This document shows, piece after piece, positions 47,079 through 57,057 of a DNA stretch of 57,404 bases (positions within the stretch are counted from its first letter, which is position 1; every line of letters begins with the position of its first letter). The notes below the pieces were generated by a model that was not told the DNA's origin, did no database searches, and worked only from the letters and a program-made list of their open reading frames with translations. The DNA is from Kosakonia oryziphila (GTDB lineage: Bacteria > Pseudomonadota > Gammaproteobacteria > Enterobacterales > Enterobacteriaceae), in NCBI RefSeq assembly GCF_900094795.1, contig NZ_FMBC01000031.1:1-57404 (forward strand), in the 5' to 3' direction. The position numbers and the translations under genes are program-made.

Positions 47079-47978
47079 ATGGATTTTAATCAACAACTGC
47101 AAGCCTGCGTCGATCGGGCCAATGACGCGCTGCGCCGTTTTATCGCTCCACTGCCCTTTCAGAACACTCCTCTGGTTGATGCTATCCAGTATGGCTCACT
47201 ATTGGGCGGTAAACGTCTACGCCCGTTTCTGGTTTACGCAACCGGTTCGATGTTCGGCGTCAGCCAGCAAACGCTGGATGCGCCCGCAGCCGCAGTGGAG
47301 TGCATCCATGCTTACTCGCTGATCCATGACGATCTGCCCGCGATGGACGACGATGATTTACGCCGTGGCCTGCCGACCTGTCATATTAAATTTGGCGAAG
47401 CCAATGCCATTCTTGCGGGAGATGCATTGCAGACGCTGGCCTTCTCGATCCTCGCCGATGCGCCGATGCTGGAAGTGACGGCACACGATCGGCTGGCGAT
47501 GGTATCAACGCTTGCGATCTCCAGCGGCGTGGCTGGCATGTGCGGAGGCCAGGCGCTGGATCTGGCGGCGGAAGGTGAGCAAATTTCACTGGAAGCGCTG
47601 GAGCAGATCCACCGTCATAAAACCGGCGCGCTGATCCGTGCGGCAGTAAAAATGGGCGCACTGAGCGCGGGCGACAGAGGACGGGAAGCCTTGCCTCAGC
47701 TCGATCGCTATGCCCAGAGCATCGGTCTGGCGTTCCAGGTTCAGGATGACATTCTGGATGTGGTCGGCGATACTGCCACCCTGGGTAAACGCCAGGGCGC
47801 CGATCAGCACCTGGGGAAAAGTACCTATCCCGCACTACTGGGTCTTGAGCAAGCCCGGACAAAAGCCCACGACCTGATTGACGATGCCCGACAGGCGCTT
47901 AGCCTGCTGGCTGCACAGTCGCTTGATACGGCGGTACTGGAAGCACTGGCGAATTATATAATCCAGCGTGATAAATAA
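47079..47978 (+). CDS. ispA: Farnesyl diphosphate synthase
   Basis: This 299-residue trans-prenyltransferase condenses DMAPP/IPP to geranyl and farnesyl diphosphate. The first Asp-rich motif is D-D-L-P-A-M-D-D-D-D and the second is D-D-I-L-D. The L-L-G-G-K-R-L-R-P IPP-binding motif is also present. Its products feed ubiquinone, undecaprenyl phosphate and, through CyoE, heme O. dxs follows after 24 bp. Confidence 0.97.
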   Translation: MDFNQQLQACVDRANDALRRFIAPLPFQNTPLVDAIQYGSLLGGKRLRPFLVYATGSMFGVSQQTLDAPAAAVECIHAYSLIHDDLPAMDDDDLRRGLPTCHIKFGEANAILAGDALQTLAFSILADAPMLEVTAHDRLAMVSTLAISSGVAGMCGGQALDLAAEGEQISLEALEQIHRHKTGALIRAAVKMGALSAGDRGREALPQLDRYAQSIGLAFQVQDDILDVVGDTATLGKRQGADQHLGKSTYPALLGLEQARTKAHDLIDDARQALSLLAAQSLDTAVLEALANYIIQRDK

Positions 47979-48002
47979 AACGACACACTAGATGAGTTGC
48001 TG

Positions 48003-49865
48003 ATGAGTTTTGATATAGCCAAATACCCGACGCTGGCGCTGGTAGATACCACACAAGAGTTGCGTCTGCTGCCGAAAGAGAGTCTGCCGAAGCTGTGCGA
48101 CGAACTGCGTCGCTATCTGCTTGACAGCGTAAGCCGCTCCAGCGGGCACTTCGCCTCCGGGCTTGGCACGGTCGAGCTGACCGTCGCGTTACATTACGTC
48201 TACAACACGCCGTTCGATCAGTTAATCTGGGACGTCGGCCACCAGGCCTACCCGCATAAAATTCTTACCGGGCGTCGTGACAAAATCGGCACCATCCGGC
48301 AGAAAAACGGTCTGCATCCGTTCCCATGGCGCGGCGAAAGCGAATACGATGTGCTCAGCGTTGGTCACTCCTCCACCTCTATCAGCGCGGGAATTGGCGT
48401 TGCCGTCGCCGCTGCCAAAGAGGGCAAACAGCGCCGTACCGTCTGCGTAATTGGCGATGGCGCGATCACCGCTGGCATGGCCTTCGAAGCGATGAACCAC
48501 GCCGGTGATATCCGCCCGGATATGCTGGTGGTGCTGAATGACAACGAGATGTCGATTTCCGAGAACGTCGGCGCGCTGAACAACCACCTGGCGCAGTTGC
48601 TCTCCGGCAAACTCTACTCCACCCTGCGCGAAGGCGGCAAAAAAGTGCTTTCCGGCGTTCCGCCGATCAAAGAGTTGATCAAACGTACCGAAGAACATAT
48701 CAAAGGCATGGTCGTGCCAGGTACCCTGTTTGAAGAGTTGGGCTTTAACTACATTGGCCCGGTGGACGGCCACGATGTGCTGGGGCTGGTGCAGACCTTG
48801 CGCAATATGCGCGATCTGAAAGGTCCGCAGTTCCTGCATATTATGACCAAAAAAGGGCGCGGCTATGAGCCAGCCGAAAAAGATCCAATCACCTTCCACG
48901 CGGTGCCGAAATTCGATCCGACCAGCGGTACACTGCCGAAAAGCAGTGGCGGTATGCCGAGTTATTCGAAGATTTTCGGCGACTGGCTGTGCGAAACTGC
49001 CGCCAAAGACGACAAGTTGATGGCTATTACGCCGGCAATGCGCGAAGGTTCCGGCATGGTCGAGTTTTCACGCAAATACCCGGATCAATATTTTGATGTT
49101 GCGATTGCCGAGCAGCATGCCGTGACTTTCGCGGCCGGGCTGGCGATTGGCGGCTATAAACCGGTGGTGGCGATCTACTCCACCTTCCTGCAACGCGCCT
49201 ATGATCAGGTTATCCACGATGTGGCGATCCAGAAACTGCCGGTGCTGTTTGCCATTGATCGCGCCGGGATTGTCGGTGCCGATGGGCAAACGCACCAGGG
49301 TGCTTTTGATATCTCCTACCTGCGCTGTATCCCTGACATGGTCATCATGACGCCAAGCGATGAAAACGAGTGTCGCCAGATGCTGTTTACCGGTTATCAC
49401 TATGCCGATGGCCCAAGCGCCGTGCGTTACCCGCGCGGCAATGCCGTTGGTGTAACGCTGGAGCCACTGGAGAAACTGCCGCTCGGTAAAGGCGTGGTGA
49501 AACGTCGTGGCGAGAAGCTGGCGATTCTGAATTTCGGTACATTATTGCCGGAAGCGCAAAAAGCCGCCGAAGCCCTGAACGCGACGCTTATCGACATGCG
49601 TTTTGCCAAACCGCTGGACGAAGCGCTGATTCTGGAAACCGCTGCGCATCATGACTCGCTGGTAACGCTGGAGGAGAATGCTATCGCAGGCGGCGCAGGT
49701 AGCGGCGTCAACGAAGTACTGATGGCACACCGTAAACCGGTGCCAGTGCTCAATCTCGGCCTGCCGGATTTCTTCATCCCGCAGGGTACGCAGGATGAAG
49801 CCCGCGCCGATCTGGGGCTGAACGCTACAGGCATCGAATCCCGCATCCGCAACTGGCTCGCCTGA
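48003..49865 (+). CDS. dxs: 1-deoxy-D-xylulose-5-phosphate synthase
   Basis: The 620 residues equal E. coli Dxs. This TPP-dependent enzyme joins pyruvate and glyceraldehyde 3-phosphate, the first step of the MEP pathway; DXP also feeds thiamine and pyridoxal synthesis. The TPP motif is [18 protein letters not shown]. The catalytic glutamate is in [13 protein letters not shown]. The ATG at 48003 (M-S-F-D-I-A-K-Y) is the family start; a TTG two codons earlier is not needed. Confidence 0.98.
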   Translation: MSFDIAKYPTLALVDTTQELRLLPKESLPKLCDELRRYLLDSVSRSSGHFASGLGTVELTVALHYVYNTPFDQLIWDVGHQAYPHKILTGRRDKIGTIRQKNGLHPFPWRGESEYDVLSVGHSSTSISAGIGVAVAAAKEGKQRRTVCVIGDGAITAGMAFEAMNHAGDIRPDMLVVLNDNEMSISENVGALNNHLAQLLSGKLYSTLREGGKKVLSGVPPIKELIKRTEEHIKGMVVPGTLFEELGFNYIGPVDGHDVLGLVQTLRNMRDLKGPQFLHIMTKKGRGYEPAEKDPITFHAVPKFDPTSGTLPKSSGGMPSYSKIFGDWLCETAAKDDKLMAITPAMREGSGMVEFSRKYPDQYFDVAIAEQHAVTFAAGLAIGGYKPVVAIYSTFLQRAYDQVIHDVAIQKLPVLFAIDRAGIVGADGQTHQGAFDISYLRCIPDMVIMTPSDENECRQMLFTGYHYADGPSAVRYPRGNAVGVTLEPLEKLPLGKGVVKRRGEKLAILNFGTLLPEAQKAAEALNATLIDMRFAKPLDEALILETAAHHDSLVTLEENAIAGGAGSGVNEVLMAHRKPVPVLNLGLPDFFIPQGTQDEARADLGLNATGIESRIRNWLA

Positions 49866-49923
49866 TCCCTTCAGCCGCTCCTGCTATGCTTAAACGTAAG
49901 TTTTTCATAGCAGGAGTGGAATC

Positions 49924-50898
49924 ATGCAGTACAACACATTAGGAAAAACAGACCTTAAGGTTTCCCGCCTTTGCCTTGGCTGCATGACGTTTGGCGAACC
50001 TGACCGGGGCAAACACGCCTGGACGCTGCCGGAAGAGAGTAGCCGCCCTATCATTCAGCGCGCGCTGGAAGGCGGCATCAACTTCTTTGATACTGCCAAC
50101 AGCTATTCCGATGGTAGCAGCGAAGAGATTGTCGGACGCGCGCTACGCGATTTCGCCCGCCGCGACGAGGTGGTCGTCGCCACTAAGGTCTATCACCAGG
50201 TGGGCGATCTGGCGGAAGGTCTCTCCCGCACGCAGATCCTGCGTTCCATCGACGATAGCCTGAAACGACTAGGTATGGAGTATGTCGATCTACTGCAAAT
50301 CCATCGTTGGGATTACCATACGCCAATTGAAGAGACGCTCGAAGCCCTTGATGAAGTGGTGAAAGCGGGCAAAGCGCGCTATATCGGTGCGTCGTCGATG
50401 CACGCTCGCCAGTTCGCTCACGCGCTGGCCTTGCAGCAAAAAAATGGCTGGGCGCATTTTGTCACCATGCAGGATCACTACAATCTGATCTACCGCGAGG
50501 AAGAGCGCGAAATGCTGCCGCTATGTTACAAGGAAGGCGTGGCGATTATTCCATGGAGCCCGCTGGCGCGAGGACGTTTAACCCGCCCATGGGGAGAAAC
50601 CACCGCGCGTCTGGTGTCGGACGAATTCGGCAAAACGCTGTACAGCGAAACCGATGAAAACGACAGCCAGATTGCCGAACGGCTGGCCGGTGTGGCAGAA
50701 GATGTCGGTGCTTCCCGTGCCCAGGTGGCGCTTGCCTGGCTGCTGAGTAAACCGGGCGTCGCTGCGCCGATTATCGGCACATCCCGCGAAGAACAGTTGG
50801 AAGAGTTGTTAGGCGCAGTGGATTTAACGCTGAAACCGGAACAGGTTGCCGAGCTGGAAACACCGTACAAACAGCACCCGGTGGTAGGATTTAAATAA
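49924..50898 (+). CDS. yajO: Aldo/keto reductase YajO
   Basis: This 324-residue TIM-barrel oxidoreductase has the catalytic tetrad Asp (F-D-T-A-N-S-Y), Tyr in the same segment, Lys (V-V-V-A-T-K-V-Y) and His (L-L-Q-I-H-R-W). NADPH is the likely cofactor. E. coli YajO affects xylulose-to-DXP metabolism and thiamine, fitting its position after dxs. The start has GGAGTGG upstream. A pair of REP elements follows. Confidence 0.95.
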   Translation: MQYNTLGKTDLKVSRLCLGCMTFGEPDRGKHAWTLPEESSRPIIQRALEGGINFFDTANSYSDGSSEEIVGRALRDFARRDEVVVATKVYHQVGDLAEGLSRTQILRSIDDSLKRLGMEYVDLLQIHRWDYHTPIEETLEALDEVVKAGKARYIGASSMHARQFAHALALQQKNGWAHFVTMQDHYNLIYREEEREMLPLCYKEGVAIIPWSPLARGRLTRPWGETTARLVSDEFGKTLYSETDENDSQIAERLAGVAEDVGASRAQVALAWLLSKPGVAAPIIGTSREEQLEELLGAVDLTLKPEQVAELETPYKQHPVVGFK

Positions 50899-50921
50899 CC
50901 CGTAGCCCGGGAAGGTAAAAT

Positions 50922-51005
50922 GTCCGGTGGCACTTACCGGGCCTACATAGCGTAATCAGATGTCAGAGCTGGGCTTGCAGGCCGGATAAGGCGCCATCCG
51001 GCGCA
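50922..51005. repeat. REP/BIME-like cluster between yajO and pgpA
   Basis: Two REP-type palindromes are visible. One is CCGGTGGCACTTACCGGGCC (50923-50942), and the other is GCCGGATAAGGCGCCATCCG plus GC (50981-51002), followed by the pgpA stop. They lie between convergent genes. Confidence 0.7.
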
Positions 51006-51011
51006 TCACCC

Positions 51012-51518
51012 TCAGATCAAGCCAATCGGCCAGTGGTGGCCAATCAGATACAACAGTCCGGCAGCGATGATCCCGGCAATGATATCATCAACCATGATCC
51101 CCATACCGCCGTGAACATTGCGATCAAACCAGCGAATCGGCCACGGTTTCCACATATCCAGAATACGGAACAGCACAAAGCCGACGGCAACCCACTGCCA
51201 GTCACTGGTCGGGAGCGCCATCAGCGTGATCCACATTCCGATGAACTCATCCCAGACAATGCTGCCGTGATCGTGTACGCCCATATCTTTTGCCGTCTGA
51301 TGGCACAGATAGACACCGAGGCAAATCCCCAGCATAACCACCAGCGAATAGAGCTGCCATGGCAGAAATGTCATTACCCACCAAAAGGGGATCGCTGCCA
51401 GCGATCCCATAGTGCCCGGAACAATCGGGCTTAAACCGCTACCAAACCCGGTTGCCAGCAAATGCCAGGGGTTTCGCAGGTTCAGACGGCTTTTGGCTAT
51501 ATCTTTAACTCTCGGCAA
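51012..51518 (-). CDS. pgpA: Phosphatidylglycerophosphatase A
   Basis: The protein (about 168-172 residues) dephosphorylates phosphatidylglycerol phosphate in the inner membrane. Conserved are [24 protein letters not shown] and the acidic D-E-F-I-G and [10 protein letters not shown]. The start is unusual. The codon that aligns with the E. coli initiator Met (M-T-I-L-P-R) is ACG here (51525-51527), because thiL uses TAC instead of TAT for the overlapping tyrosine. Remaining candidates are ATT at 51521 and TTG at 51518, with AAAGGA 7 and 10 bases upstream, respectively. I chose the TTG. The longer frame to 51644 lies inside thiL and lacks homology. Confidence 0.88.
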   Translation of the reverse strand: MPRVKDIAKSRLNLRNPWHLLATGFGSGLSPIVPGTMGSLAAIPFWWVMTFLPWQLYSLVVMLGICLGVYLCHQTAKDMGVHDHGSIVWDEFIGMWITLMALPTSDWQWVAVGFVLFRILDMWKPWPIRWFDRNVHGGMGIMVDDIIAGIIAAGLLYLIGHHWPIGLI

Positions 51519-52482
51519 AATGGTCGTATCCTTTCCAGTCAAGGGCGACGGCCTTGCCGCTACGGGTAAAATGCAGCCCCGCCACATCGGCGCTGATCTG
51601 CCCGATACAGGTAAAAGGCACACCAAGTTGACCGATGGCGACATCCAGCGCGCCGCGGTTCAGTTCCGGCACGGTAAAACACAATTCATAATCTTCACCG
51701 CCGGAAAGCGCCCAGCGCAGCGCCTGCTCAGGCTCTACGTGACGAGTGAGCGCGTCGGAGAAAGGTAATGCATCCAGATCGATACGCGCGCCGCACTGGC
51801 TGGCTTTCAGTATGTGTGCCAAATCGGAGATCAGGCCGTCGGAGAGATCGATCGCCGAACTTGCCAGATTGCGCAGCGCCTGACCATGCAACACGCGCGG
51901 GGTTGGCCGCAAATGACGCTTGAGCAGATACTCCGCATCAGCTTTATCGCCGACGGCTAACCGTTGCTGCAAAATCGCTAATCCAGCAGCGCTGTCGCCT
52001 GGCGTTCCGGTAACATAAATCCAGTCGCCCGGTTTGGCGCCTGAGCGCTTCATTGCCCGTCCTGGCGGCACATAACCATGAATGCCGATGGTCATCGACA
52101 GCGGACCACGCGTGGTATCGCCGCCAATTAATTGCATATCGTAGTAGCTAAGCTGTTCAAACAGGCTGTCGCTGAATTTCTCCAGCCAGCTTTCATCTAC
52201 CTCCGGCAACGTAAGCGCCAGCGTCATCCACGCCGGATCCGCGCCTACGGCAGCCAGATCGCTTAAATTCACCGCCAGTGCTTTGTAGGCCAAATCCGCA
52301 GGATCGATCTCCGGCAGAAAATGGTTGCCCGCCACCAGCGTATCGACACTGATAGCCAGCGTCTGTTTTTCAACAACGTTGAGCAGAGCACAATCGTCGC
52401 CAATGCCGGTTTCTACATCGCGACGGGAATTTCGTGCACGGTCAAAATAACGGGCAATCAGAGAAAATTCGCCGCATGCCAT
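51505..52482 (-). CDS. thiL: Thiamine-monophosphate kinase
   Basis: The 325 residues equal E. coli ThiL. It phosphorylates thiamine phosphate to the active diphosphate. PurM-like fold: G-I-G-D-D-C-A-L-L near residue 25, [18 protein letters not shown] and D-L-S-D-G-L form the ATP/metal sites. It overlaps pgpA by 14 or more bases. It lies after nusB, 74 bp away, in the nrdR-to-pgpA group. Confidence 0.96.
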   Translation of the reverse strand: MACGEFSLIARYFDRARNSRRDVETGIGDDCALLNVVEKQTLAISVDTLVAGNHFLPEIDPADLAYKALAVNLSDLAAVGADPAWMTLALTLPEVDESWLEKFSDSLFEQLSYYDMQLIGGDTTRGPLSMTIGIHGYVPPGRAMKRSGAKPGDWIYVTGTPGDSAAGLAILQQRLAVGDKADAEYLLKRHLRPTPRVLHGQALRNLASSAIDLSDGLISDLAHILKASQCGARIDLDALPFSDALTRHVEPEQALRWALSGGEDYELCFTVPELNRGALDVAIGQLGVPFTCIGQISADVAGLHFTRSGKAVALDWKGYDHFAES

Positions 52483-52556
52483 ACGTTAATGCCTCGGTAG
52501 AAAAAAGAAAAAGCCGGGACAGGCGCGCAGAGCATCGCTTATCACCGGCTTACGGA

Positions 52557-52976
52557 TCATTTTTTGCGGGGACGGATCGCAGGAGCGGCTTTATCCAGCA
52601 CGCCGTTAACAAACTTGTGGCTGTCTTCAGCACCAAAGGTTTTTGCCAGTTCGATAGCTTCGTTGATCGCCACTTTGTAGGGCACATCATCACGTTTGGA
52701 CAGTTCGAACAGAGCGATACGTAATACCGCTTTCTCGACCTGCCCCAACTCTTCCAGCTGACGGGACAGATACGGCTGCATTAAGCCATCGAGATATGCG
52801 CTATTAGTCGCCACCCCGGTCAACAGCTCACGGAAGTACAGAACGTCAACATCTTTTACGTCCTGTTCCGCCAGGAACTGGTATTCAACATCAGCGATGT
52901 CGTTCTGGGACAACTGCCAGGAGTAAAGCGCCTGAACGGCACACTCACGGGCGCGGCGACGAGCAGCAGGTTTCAC
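52557..52976 (-). CDS. nusB: Transcription antitermination factor NusB
   Basis: The 139 residues match NusB: a basic N-terminus [16 protein letters not shown] and an all-helical fold ending L-D-K-A-A. With NusE (S10) it binds boxA in rRNA leaders. It follows ribH by 19 bp on the same strand, the usual ribH-nusB arrangement. Confidence 0.97.
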   Translation of the reverse strand: MKPAARRRARECAVQALYSWQLSQNDIADVEYQFLAEQDVKDVDVLYFRELLTGVATNSAYLDGLMQPYLSRQLEELGQVEKAVLRIALFELSKRDDVPYKVAINEAIELAKTFGAEDSHKFVNGVLDKAAPAIRPRKK

Positions 52977-52995
52977 GGAATTCCCCTTACTAAAA

Positions 52996-53466
52996 TCAGG
53001 CCTTAATGGCTTTCAATACATTAATCATTTCAAGCGCGGTCAGTGCGGCTTCTGCACCTTTATTACCGGCTTTAGTGCCAGCGCGTTCGATAGCTTGCTC
53101 AATACTTTCAGTAGTCAGCACGCCGAAAGCGACCGGAATTTCGCTGTCCTGGGCAACATGCGCCAGGCCATTGCTTGCGCCGCCGGCAACATATTCGAAG
53201 TGCGCAGTACCGCCGCGAATCACCGTGCCAAGCGCGATCACCGCGTCGTATTTGCCGGTTTTCGCCAGTGCGCCAGCCGCCAGCGGCAGTTCGTAAGCGC
53301 CCGGTACCCACACGACAGTGATGTTTTTATCTTTCACCTGACCGATGCGTTTCAGTGCATCAATCGCACCTTCGAGCAGGCTGTCGTTGATAAAGTTGTT
53401 GAAACGCGCAATGGTGATGGCGACGCGAGCGTCCGGAGCAGCAACGTTGGCTTCAATAATGTTCAT
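52996..53466 (-). CDS. ribH: 6,7-dimethyl-8-ribityllumazine synthase
   Basis: The 156 residues match RibH (named ribE in E. coli), the penultimate riboflavin step, which forms a 60-mer capsid. The substrate sites are [14 protein letters not shown] and [14 protein letters not shown]. It is downstream of ribD by 89 bp. No FMN riboswitch is visible here; in E. coli the riboswitch controls ribB elsewhere. Confidence 0.97.
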   Translation of the reverse strand: MNIIEANVAAPDARVAITIARFNNFINDSLLEGAIDALKRIGQVKDKNITVVWVPGAYELPLAAGALAKTGKYDAVIALGTVIRGGTAHFEYVAGGASNGLAHVAQDSEIPVAFGVLTTESIEQAIERAGTKAGNKGAEAALTALEMINVLKAIKA

Positions 53467-53555
53467 ACACTTCCTTTACAGGTTCAGTTCGGACCCCGCA
53501 GGGGGGCGGATTTTAGCATAATATTTTATGCGCTGCTTCCCTTTTACAGCAGGCA

Positions 53556-54659
53556 TCACGCTTGGGTAAGATGCAGGCAAACATCCGGGCCAACCTGCCT
53601 TATCTCATTGAATTTAAAGTGCGGCGCGTCGGCAAGCGCCGACAGCCCCGGCAACACGCACAGGCCGCGCGCGTCCGTACCTAACAGCTTCGGCGCAAGA
53701 TAAACCACCAGTTCATCCACCAACCCGGCCTGCAATAATGCGCCAGCAAGCGTCGCGCCCGCTTCCACCCAAATGCTGTTAATTTGCTGTTTTCCCAGTA
53801 ACATCATCAGCATCACCAGATCGACGTGGGCGTGATGTTCCGGCACGATAATGTCGCGCACGCTCACAGGCCAACTGCGCTCATCCGCTTTCGTACGGGC
53901 AAACCAAGTTTCACCCGGTAGCCCGATCAGTTTGTGCGCTGGCGTGACCCGATTATGGCTGTCGATCACAATGCGCACCGGCTGGCGCACATTTTCTTGC
54001 AGATAGAGCGCCTGACTGTCAGCATCCAACTCTTCCCAGCGTACCGTCAGCGAGGGATCGTCCGCCAGTACGGTAGCGCTGCTGGTGAGAATAGCATGGC
54101 TTTGCGCCCGTAGACGCTGTACGTCCCGGCGCGCCTGCACGGATGTGATCCACTGGCTCTCGCCGCTGGCCATCGCCGTTCGACCGTCCAGCGATGCGCC
54201 GAGCTTAAGCTGCACATACGGAAACCCGGTGCGCATCCGTTTGAGGAAACCTTTGTTCAGCGCTTCGGCTTCACTCATCATCAGCCCGTGGCTGACATCA
54301 ATTCCTTGCTGTTGCAAGCGATAAAGGCCGCGTCCGGCCACCTGCGGATTGGGATCCTGCATCGCCGCGACAACGCGCGCGACACCAGCGGCAATCAGCG
54401 CTTCACAGCAGGGCGGCGTGCGACCGTGATGGCTGCACGGCTCCAGCGTCACATATGCCGTCGCGCCGCGGGCACGCTCACCCGCCATACGCAACGCATG
54501 CACTTCGGCATGCGGCTCGCCAGCGCGATAGTGAAAACCTTCGCCCACGATCTCGCCATTGTTGACGATCACACAGCCGACCCGTGGGTTCGGATGGGTG
54601 GTAAAACGCCCGCGCTGCGCCAGTTTCAGCGCCCGCGCCATGTACATTTCGTCCCGCAT
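53556..54659 (-). CDS. ribD: Bifunctional riboflavin deaminase/reductase RibD
   Basis: The 367 residues equal E. coli RibD. The N-terminal cytidine-deaminase-like domain has the zinc site H-A-E-V-H-A and P-C-S-H-H-G-R-T-P-P-C. The C-terminal reductase domain (from about residue 145) uses NADPH (G-A-S-L-D-G-R-T-A-M). It makes 5-amino-6-ribitylaminouracil phosphate. It starts 2 bp after the nrdR stop, so the two are co-translated. Confidence 0.97.
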   Translation of the reverse strand: MRDEMYMARALKLAQRGRFTTHPNPRVGCVIVNNGEIVGEGFHYRAGEPHAEVHALRMAGERARGATAYVTLEPCSHHGRTPPCCEALIAAGVARVVAAMQDPNPQVAGRGLYRLQQQGIDVSHGLMMSEAEALNKGFLKRMRTGFPYVQLKLGASLDGRTAMASGESQWITSVQARRDVQRLRAQSHAILTSSATVLADDPSLTVRWEELDADSQALYLQENVRQPVRIVIDSHNRVTPAHKLIGLPGETWFARTKADERSWPVSVRDIIVPEHHAHVDLVMLMMLLGKQQINSIWVEAGATLAGALLQAGLVDELVVYLAPKLLGTDARGLCVLPGLSALADAPHFKFNEIRQVGPDVCLHLTQA

Positions 54660-54661
54660 GA

Positions 54662-55147
<486 letters not shown>

Positions 55148-55264
55148 TTACCCTGGACTGACATGACAACAAAGGCAGACCGTTTTTGAGATAATGGATC
55201 GATGGCAACGCAACCGTTGCGATCTACCATTACAACACTCTTTCTTTTCACGGAAACAGACATA

Positions 55265-55807
55265 ATGACAAGACGTTACCTAAGAACACTCTTACTGGGA
55301 AGCCTTTTTGCCCTCAGTGCCTGCGCCCAGCAAAGTGAAGTCAGCCAGTTGCATCAAAGCGTCAGCACGCTGAATAGCGAGATGAGCAAACTGAACAAAG
55401 AGACGGTGAAAATTACCCAACAGAACGCGCTGAATGCAAAATCCGGCAGCGGTGTCTATCTGCTACCCGGTGCCAATACGCCAGCCCGTCTGAACAGCCA
55501 GATTGGTATGTTGCGTATGTCTCTGCAAAACGTCACGCCAAATGCTGCCGGAACCCGCGTTCTGCTGCGCATTCAGGGTGAATCGAACGATCCGTTACCG
55601 GCGTTTAGCGGTACAGTTGAGTGGGGACAAATTCAGGGCACCACGCAAAATCACCAGGAAGTTAACGTACAAAATCAGTTAATTAACGCACCTGCCAGCA
55701 CGCTTGCGCCCAGCGACGTCGATATTCCGTTGCAACTGAACGGTATCACGCCGGAGCAATTAGGTTTCGTCCGTATCCACGATATTCAGCCCACCAGCGC
55801 GCAGTAA
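55265..55807 (+). CDS. yajI: YajI family lipoprotein (DUF3251)
   Basis: This 180-residue lipoprotein has signal peptide M-T-R-R-Y-L-R-T-L-L-L-G-S-L-F-A-L with lipobox L-S-A-C (residues 17-20). A predicted coiled-coil stretch (S-E-V-S-Q-L-H-Q-S-V-S-T-L-N-S-E-M-S-K-L) is followed by a beta-rich DUF3251 domain. The function is unknown. The start at 55265 has GGAAACAG upstream. It is divergent from nrdR. Confidence 0.93.
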   Translation: MTRRYLRTLLLGSLFALSACAQQSEVSQLHQSVSTLNSEMSKLNKETVKITQQNALNAKSGSGVYLLPGANTPARLNSQIGMLRMSLQNVTPNAAGTRVLLRIQGESNDPLPAFSGTVEWGQIQGTTQNHQEVNVQNQLINAPASTLAPSDVDIPLQLNGITPEQLGFVRIHDIQPTSAQ

Positions 55808-55813
55808 TTCCCC

Positions 55814-55836
55814 AGGGCGACAGTGTCGCCCTTTAT
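55814..55836 (+). terminator. yajI terminator
   Basis: AGGGCGACA-G-TGTCGCCCT is a near-perfect stem followed by TTATT, 7 bp after the yajI stop. Confidence 0.75.
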
Positions 55837-55935
55837 TGCGATTTGTAACGTTTTTTCTTCTTTTTCCACGTTTGGTCATCACATTCACGAATTTGCAATA
55901 TTGGTAAATGCCAGTACAATCCCCTCGTTTATTGC

Positions 55936-55951
55936 ACGCAAACGTGAGCGC
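55936..55951 (+). promoter_or_regulatory. PurR/CytR-like operator upstream of tsx
   Basis: ACGCAAACGTGAGCGC resembles the PurR box (ACGCAAACGTTTNCGT) closely in its left half. It lies about 150 bp upstream of the tsx start. Downstream, TGTGAAACAACACGTA (about 55976-55991) and TTTTTGTGAGCGTTGATACT contain CRP-like half-sites. In E. coli tsx is controlled by CytR, DeoR and CRP, so the box may instead be read by CytR, a PurR relative. Confidence 0.5.
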
Positions 55952-56099
55952 AATCGATTACGTGCATGTCAATAATGTGAAACAACACGTATTTTTGTGA
56001 GCGTTGATACTTAATAATAGGCGCCCAGAAATATGAATCTTTAATTGCAATGCGTGCTTTCTTTCACTCCCTTCCGGGATATCAATCAGTGGCGAAATG

Positions 56100-56984
56100 A
56101 TGAAAAAAACAATCCTCGCAGCCGGTGCTGCTCTGGCGCTTTCTGCGTCTTTTACTGCAAATGCAGCGGATAACGCTAAGCCTGAATACGTTTCTGACTG
56201 GTGGCACCAGAGCGTCAACGTGGTAGGCAGTTATCACACCCGTTTCGGACCACTGCTCCGTAACGATACCTATCTTGAGTATGAAGCGTTCGCCAAAAAA
56301 GACTGGTTTGACTTTTACGGTTATATGGATGCGCCGGTATTCTTCGGCGGTAATACAGATGCGAAAGGTATCTGGAACCACGGTTCTCCGCTGTTTATGG
56401 AAATCGAACCGCGTTTCTCCATCGATAAACTGACGGGTACCGATCTGAGTTTCGGTCCGTTCAAAGAGTGGTATTTCGCGAACAACTATATCTACGACAT
56501 GGGCCGCAATGCCTCTGGTCGTCAGAGCACCTGGTACATGGGTCTCGGCACCGACATCGACACCGGTCTGCCAATGAGCCTCTCCCTGAACGTGTATGCG
56601 AAATACCAGTGGCAGAACTACGGCGCCGCTAACCAGAACGAATGGGACGGCTACCGCTTCAAAGTGAAATACTTTGTACCGATCACTACCCTGTGGGGCG
56701 GCCAGTTAAGCTACATCGGCTTTACCAACTTTGACTGGGGCTCCGATCTGGGTGATAAGAGCGGTTACGCCAATAACGGCATCAGAACCCGTACCAATGA
56801 TTCCATCGCGTCCAGCCACATCCTCTCTCTGGGTTATGATCACTGGCACTACTCTGTTGTTGCCCGTTACTGGCACCACGGAGGCCAGTGGAACGACGAC
56901 GCCAGCCTGAACTTTGGCAACGGCGACTTCAACGTACATTCTACTGGCTGGGGTGGTTACCTGGTTGTGGGTTACAACTTCTAA
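56100..56984 (+). CDS. tsx: Nucleoside-specific outer-membrane channel Tsx
   Basis: The 294 residues equal E. coli Tsx in length. It is a 12-stranded monomeric beta-barrel for nucleosides and deoxynucleosides, and a phage and colicin K receptor. The signal peptide (M-K-K-T-I-L-A-A-G to T-A-N-A-A) is followed by [14 protein letters not shown]. The mature protein ends G-Y-L-V-V-G-Y-N-F, with the C-terminal aromatic needed for barrel assembly. Two ATG codons (56097 and 56100) are adjacent; I chose the second to match E. coli. Confidence 0.97.
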   Translation: MKKTILAAGAALALSASFTANAADNAKPEYVSDWWHQSVNVVGSYHTRFGPLLRNDTYLEYEAFAKKDWFDFYGYMDAPVFFGGNTDAKGIWNHGSPLFMEIEPRFSIDKLTGTDLSFGPFKEWYFANNYIYDMGRNASGRQSTWYMGLGTDIDTGLPMSLSLNVYAKYQWQNYGAANQNEWDGYRFKVKYFVPITTLWGGQLSYIGFTNFDWGSDLGDKSGYANNGIRTRTNDSIASSHILSLGYDHWHYSVVARYWHHGGQWNDDASLNFGNGDFNVHSTGWGGYLVVGYNF

Positions 56985-57004
56985 TCCCGCGCATAATGAC
57001 AAAA

Positions 57005-57031
57005 AAGCCGATCACATGATCGGCTTTTTTA
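57005..57031 (+). terminator. tsx terminator
   Basis: AAGCCGATCA-CA-TGATCGGCTT is a perfect 10-bp stem followed by TTTT, 21 bp after the tsx stop. It is symmetrical, so it may work in both directions. Confidence 0.9.
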
Positions 57032-57057
57032 TCTATGGAAAACCGCAGCACCCACTG

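Noticed and set aside
45103..51011. REP-like palindromes considered as CRISPR repeats
   Set aside because: Only isolated units in convergent gaps, no regular spacers, and the GCCGGAT/ATCCGGC core is that of REP elements.
53467..53555. Possible FMN riboswitch upstream of ribH
   Set aside because: The 89-bp gap lacks the conserved RFN element stems and is too short. In enterobacteria the riboswitch lies at ribB.
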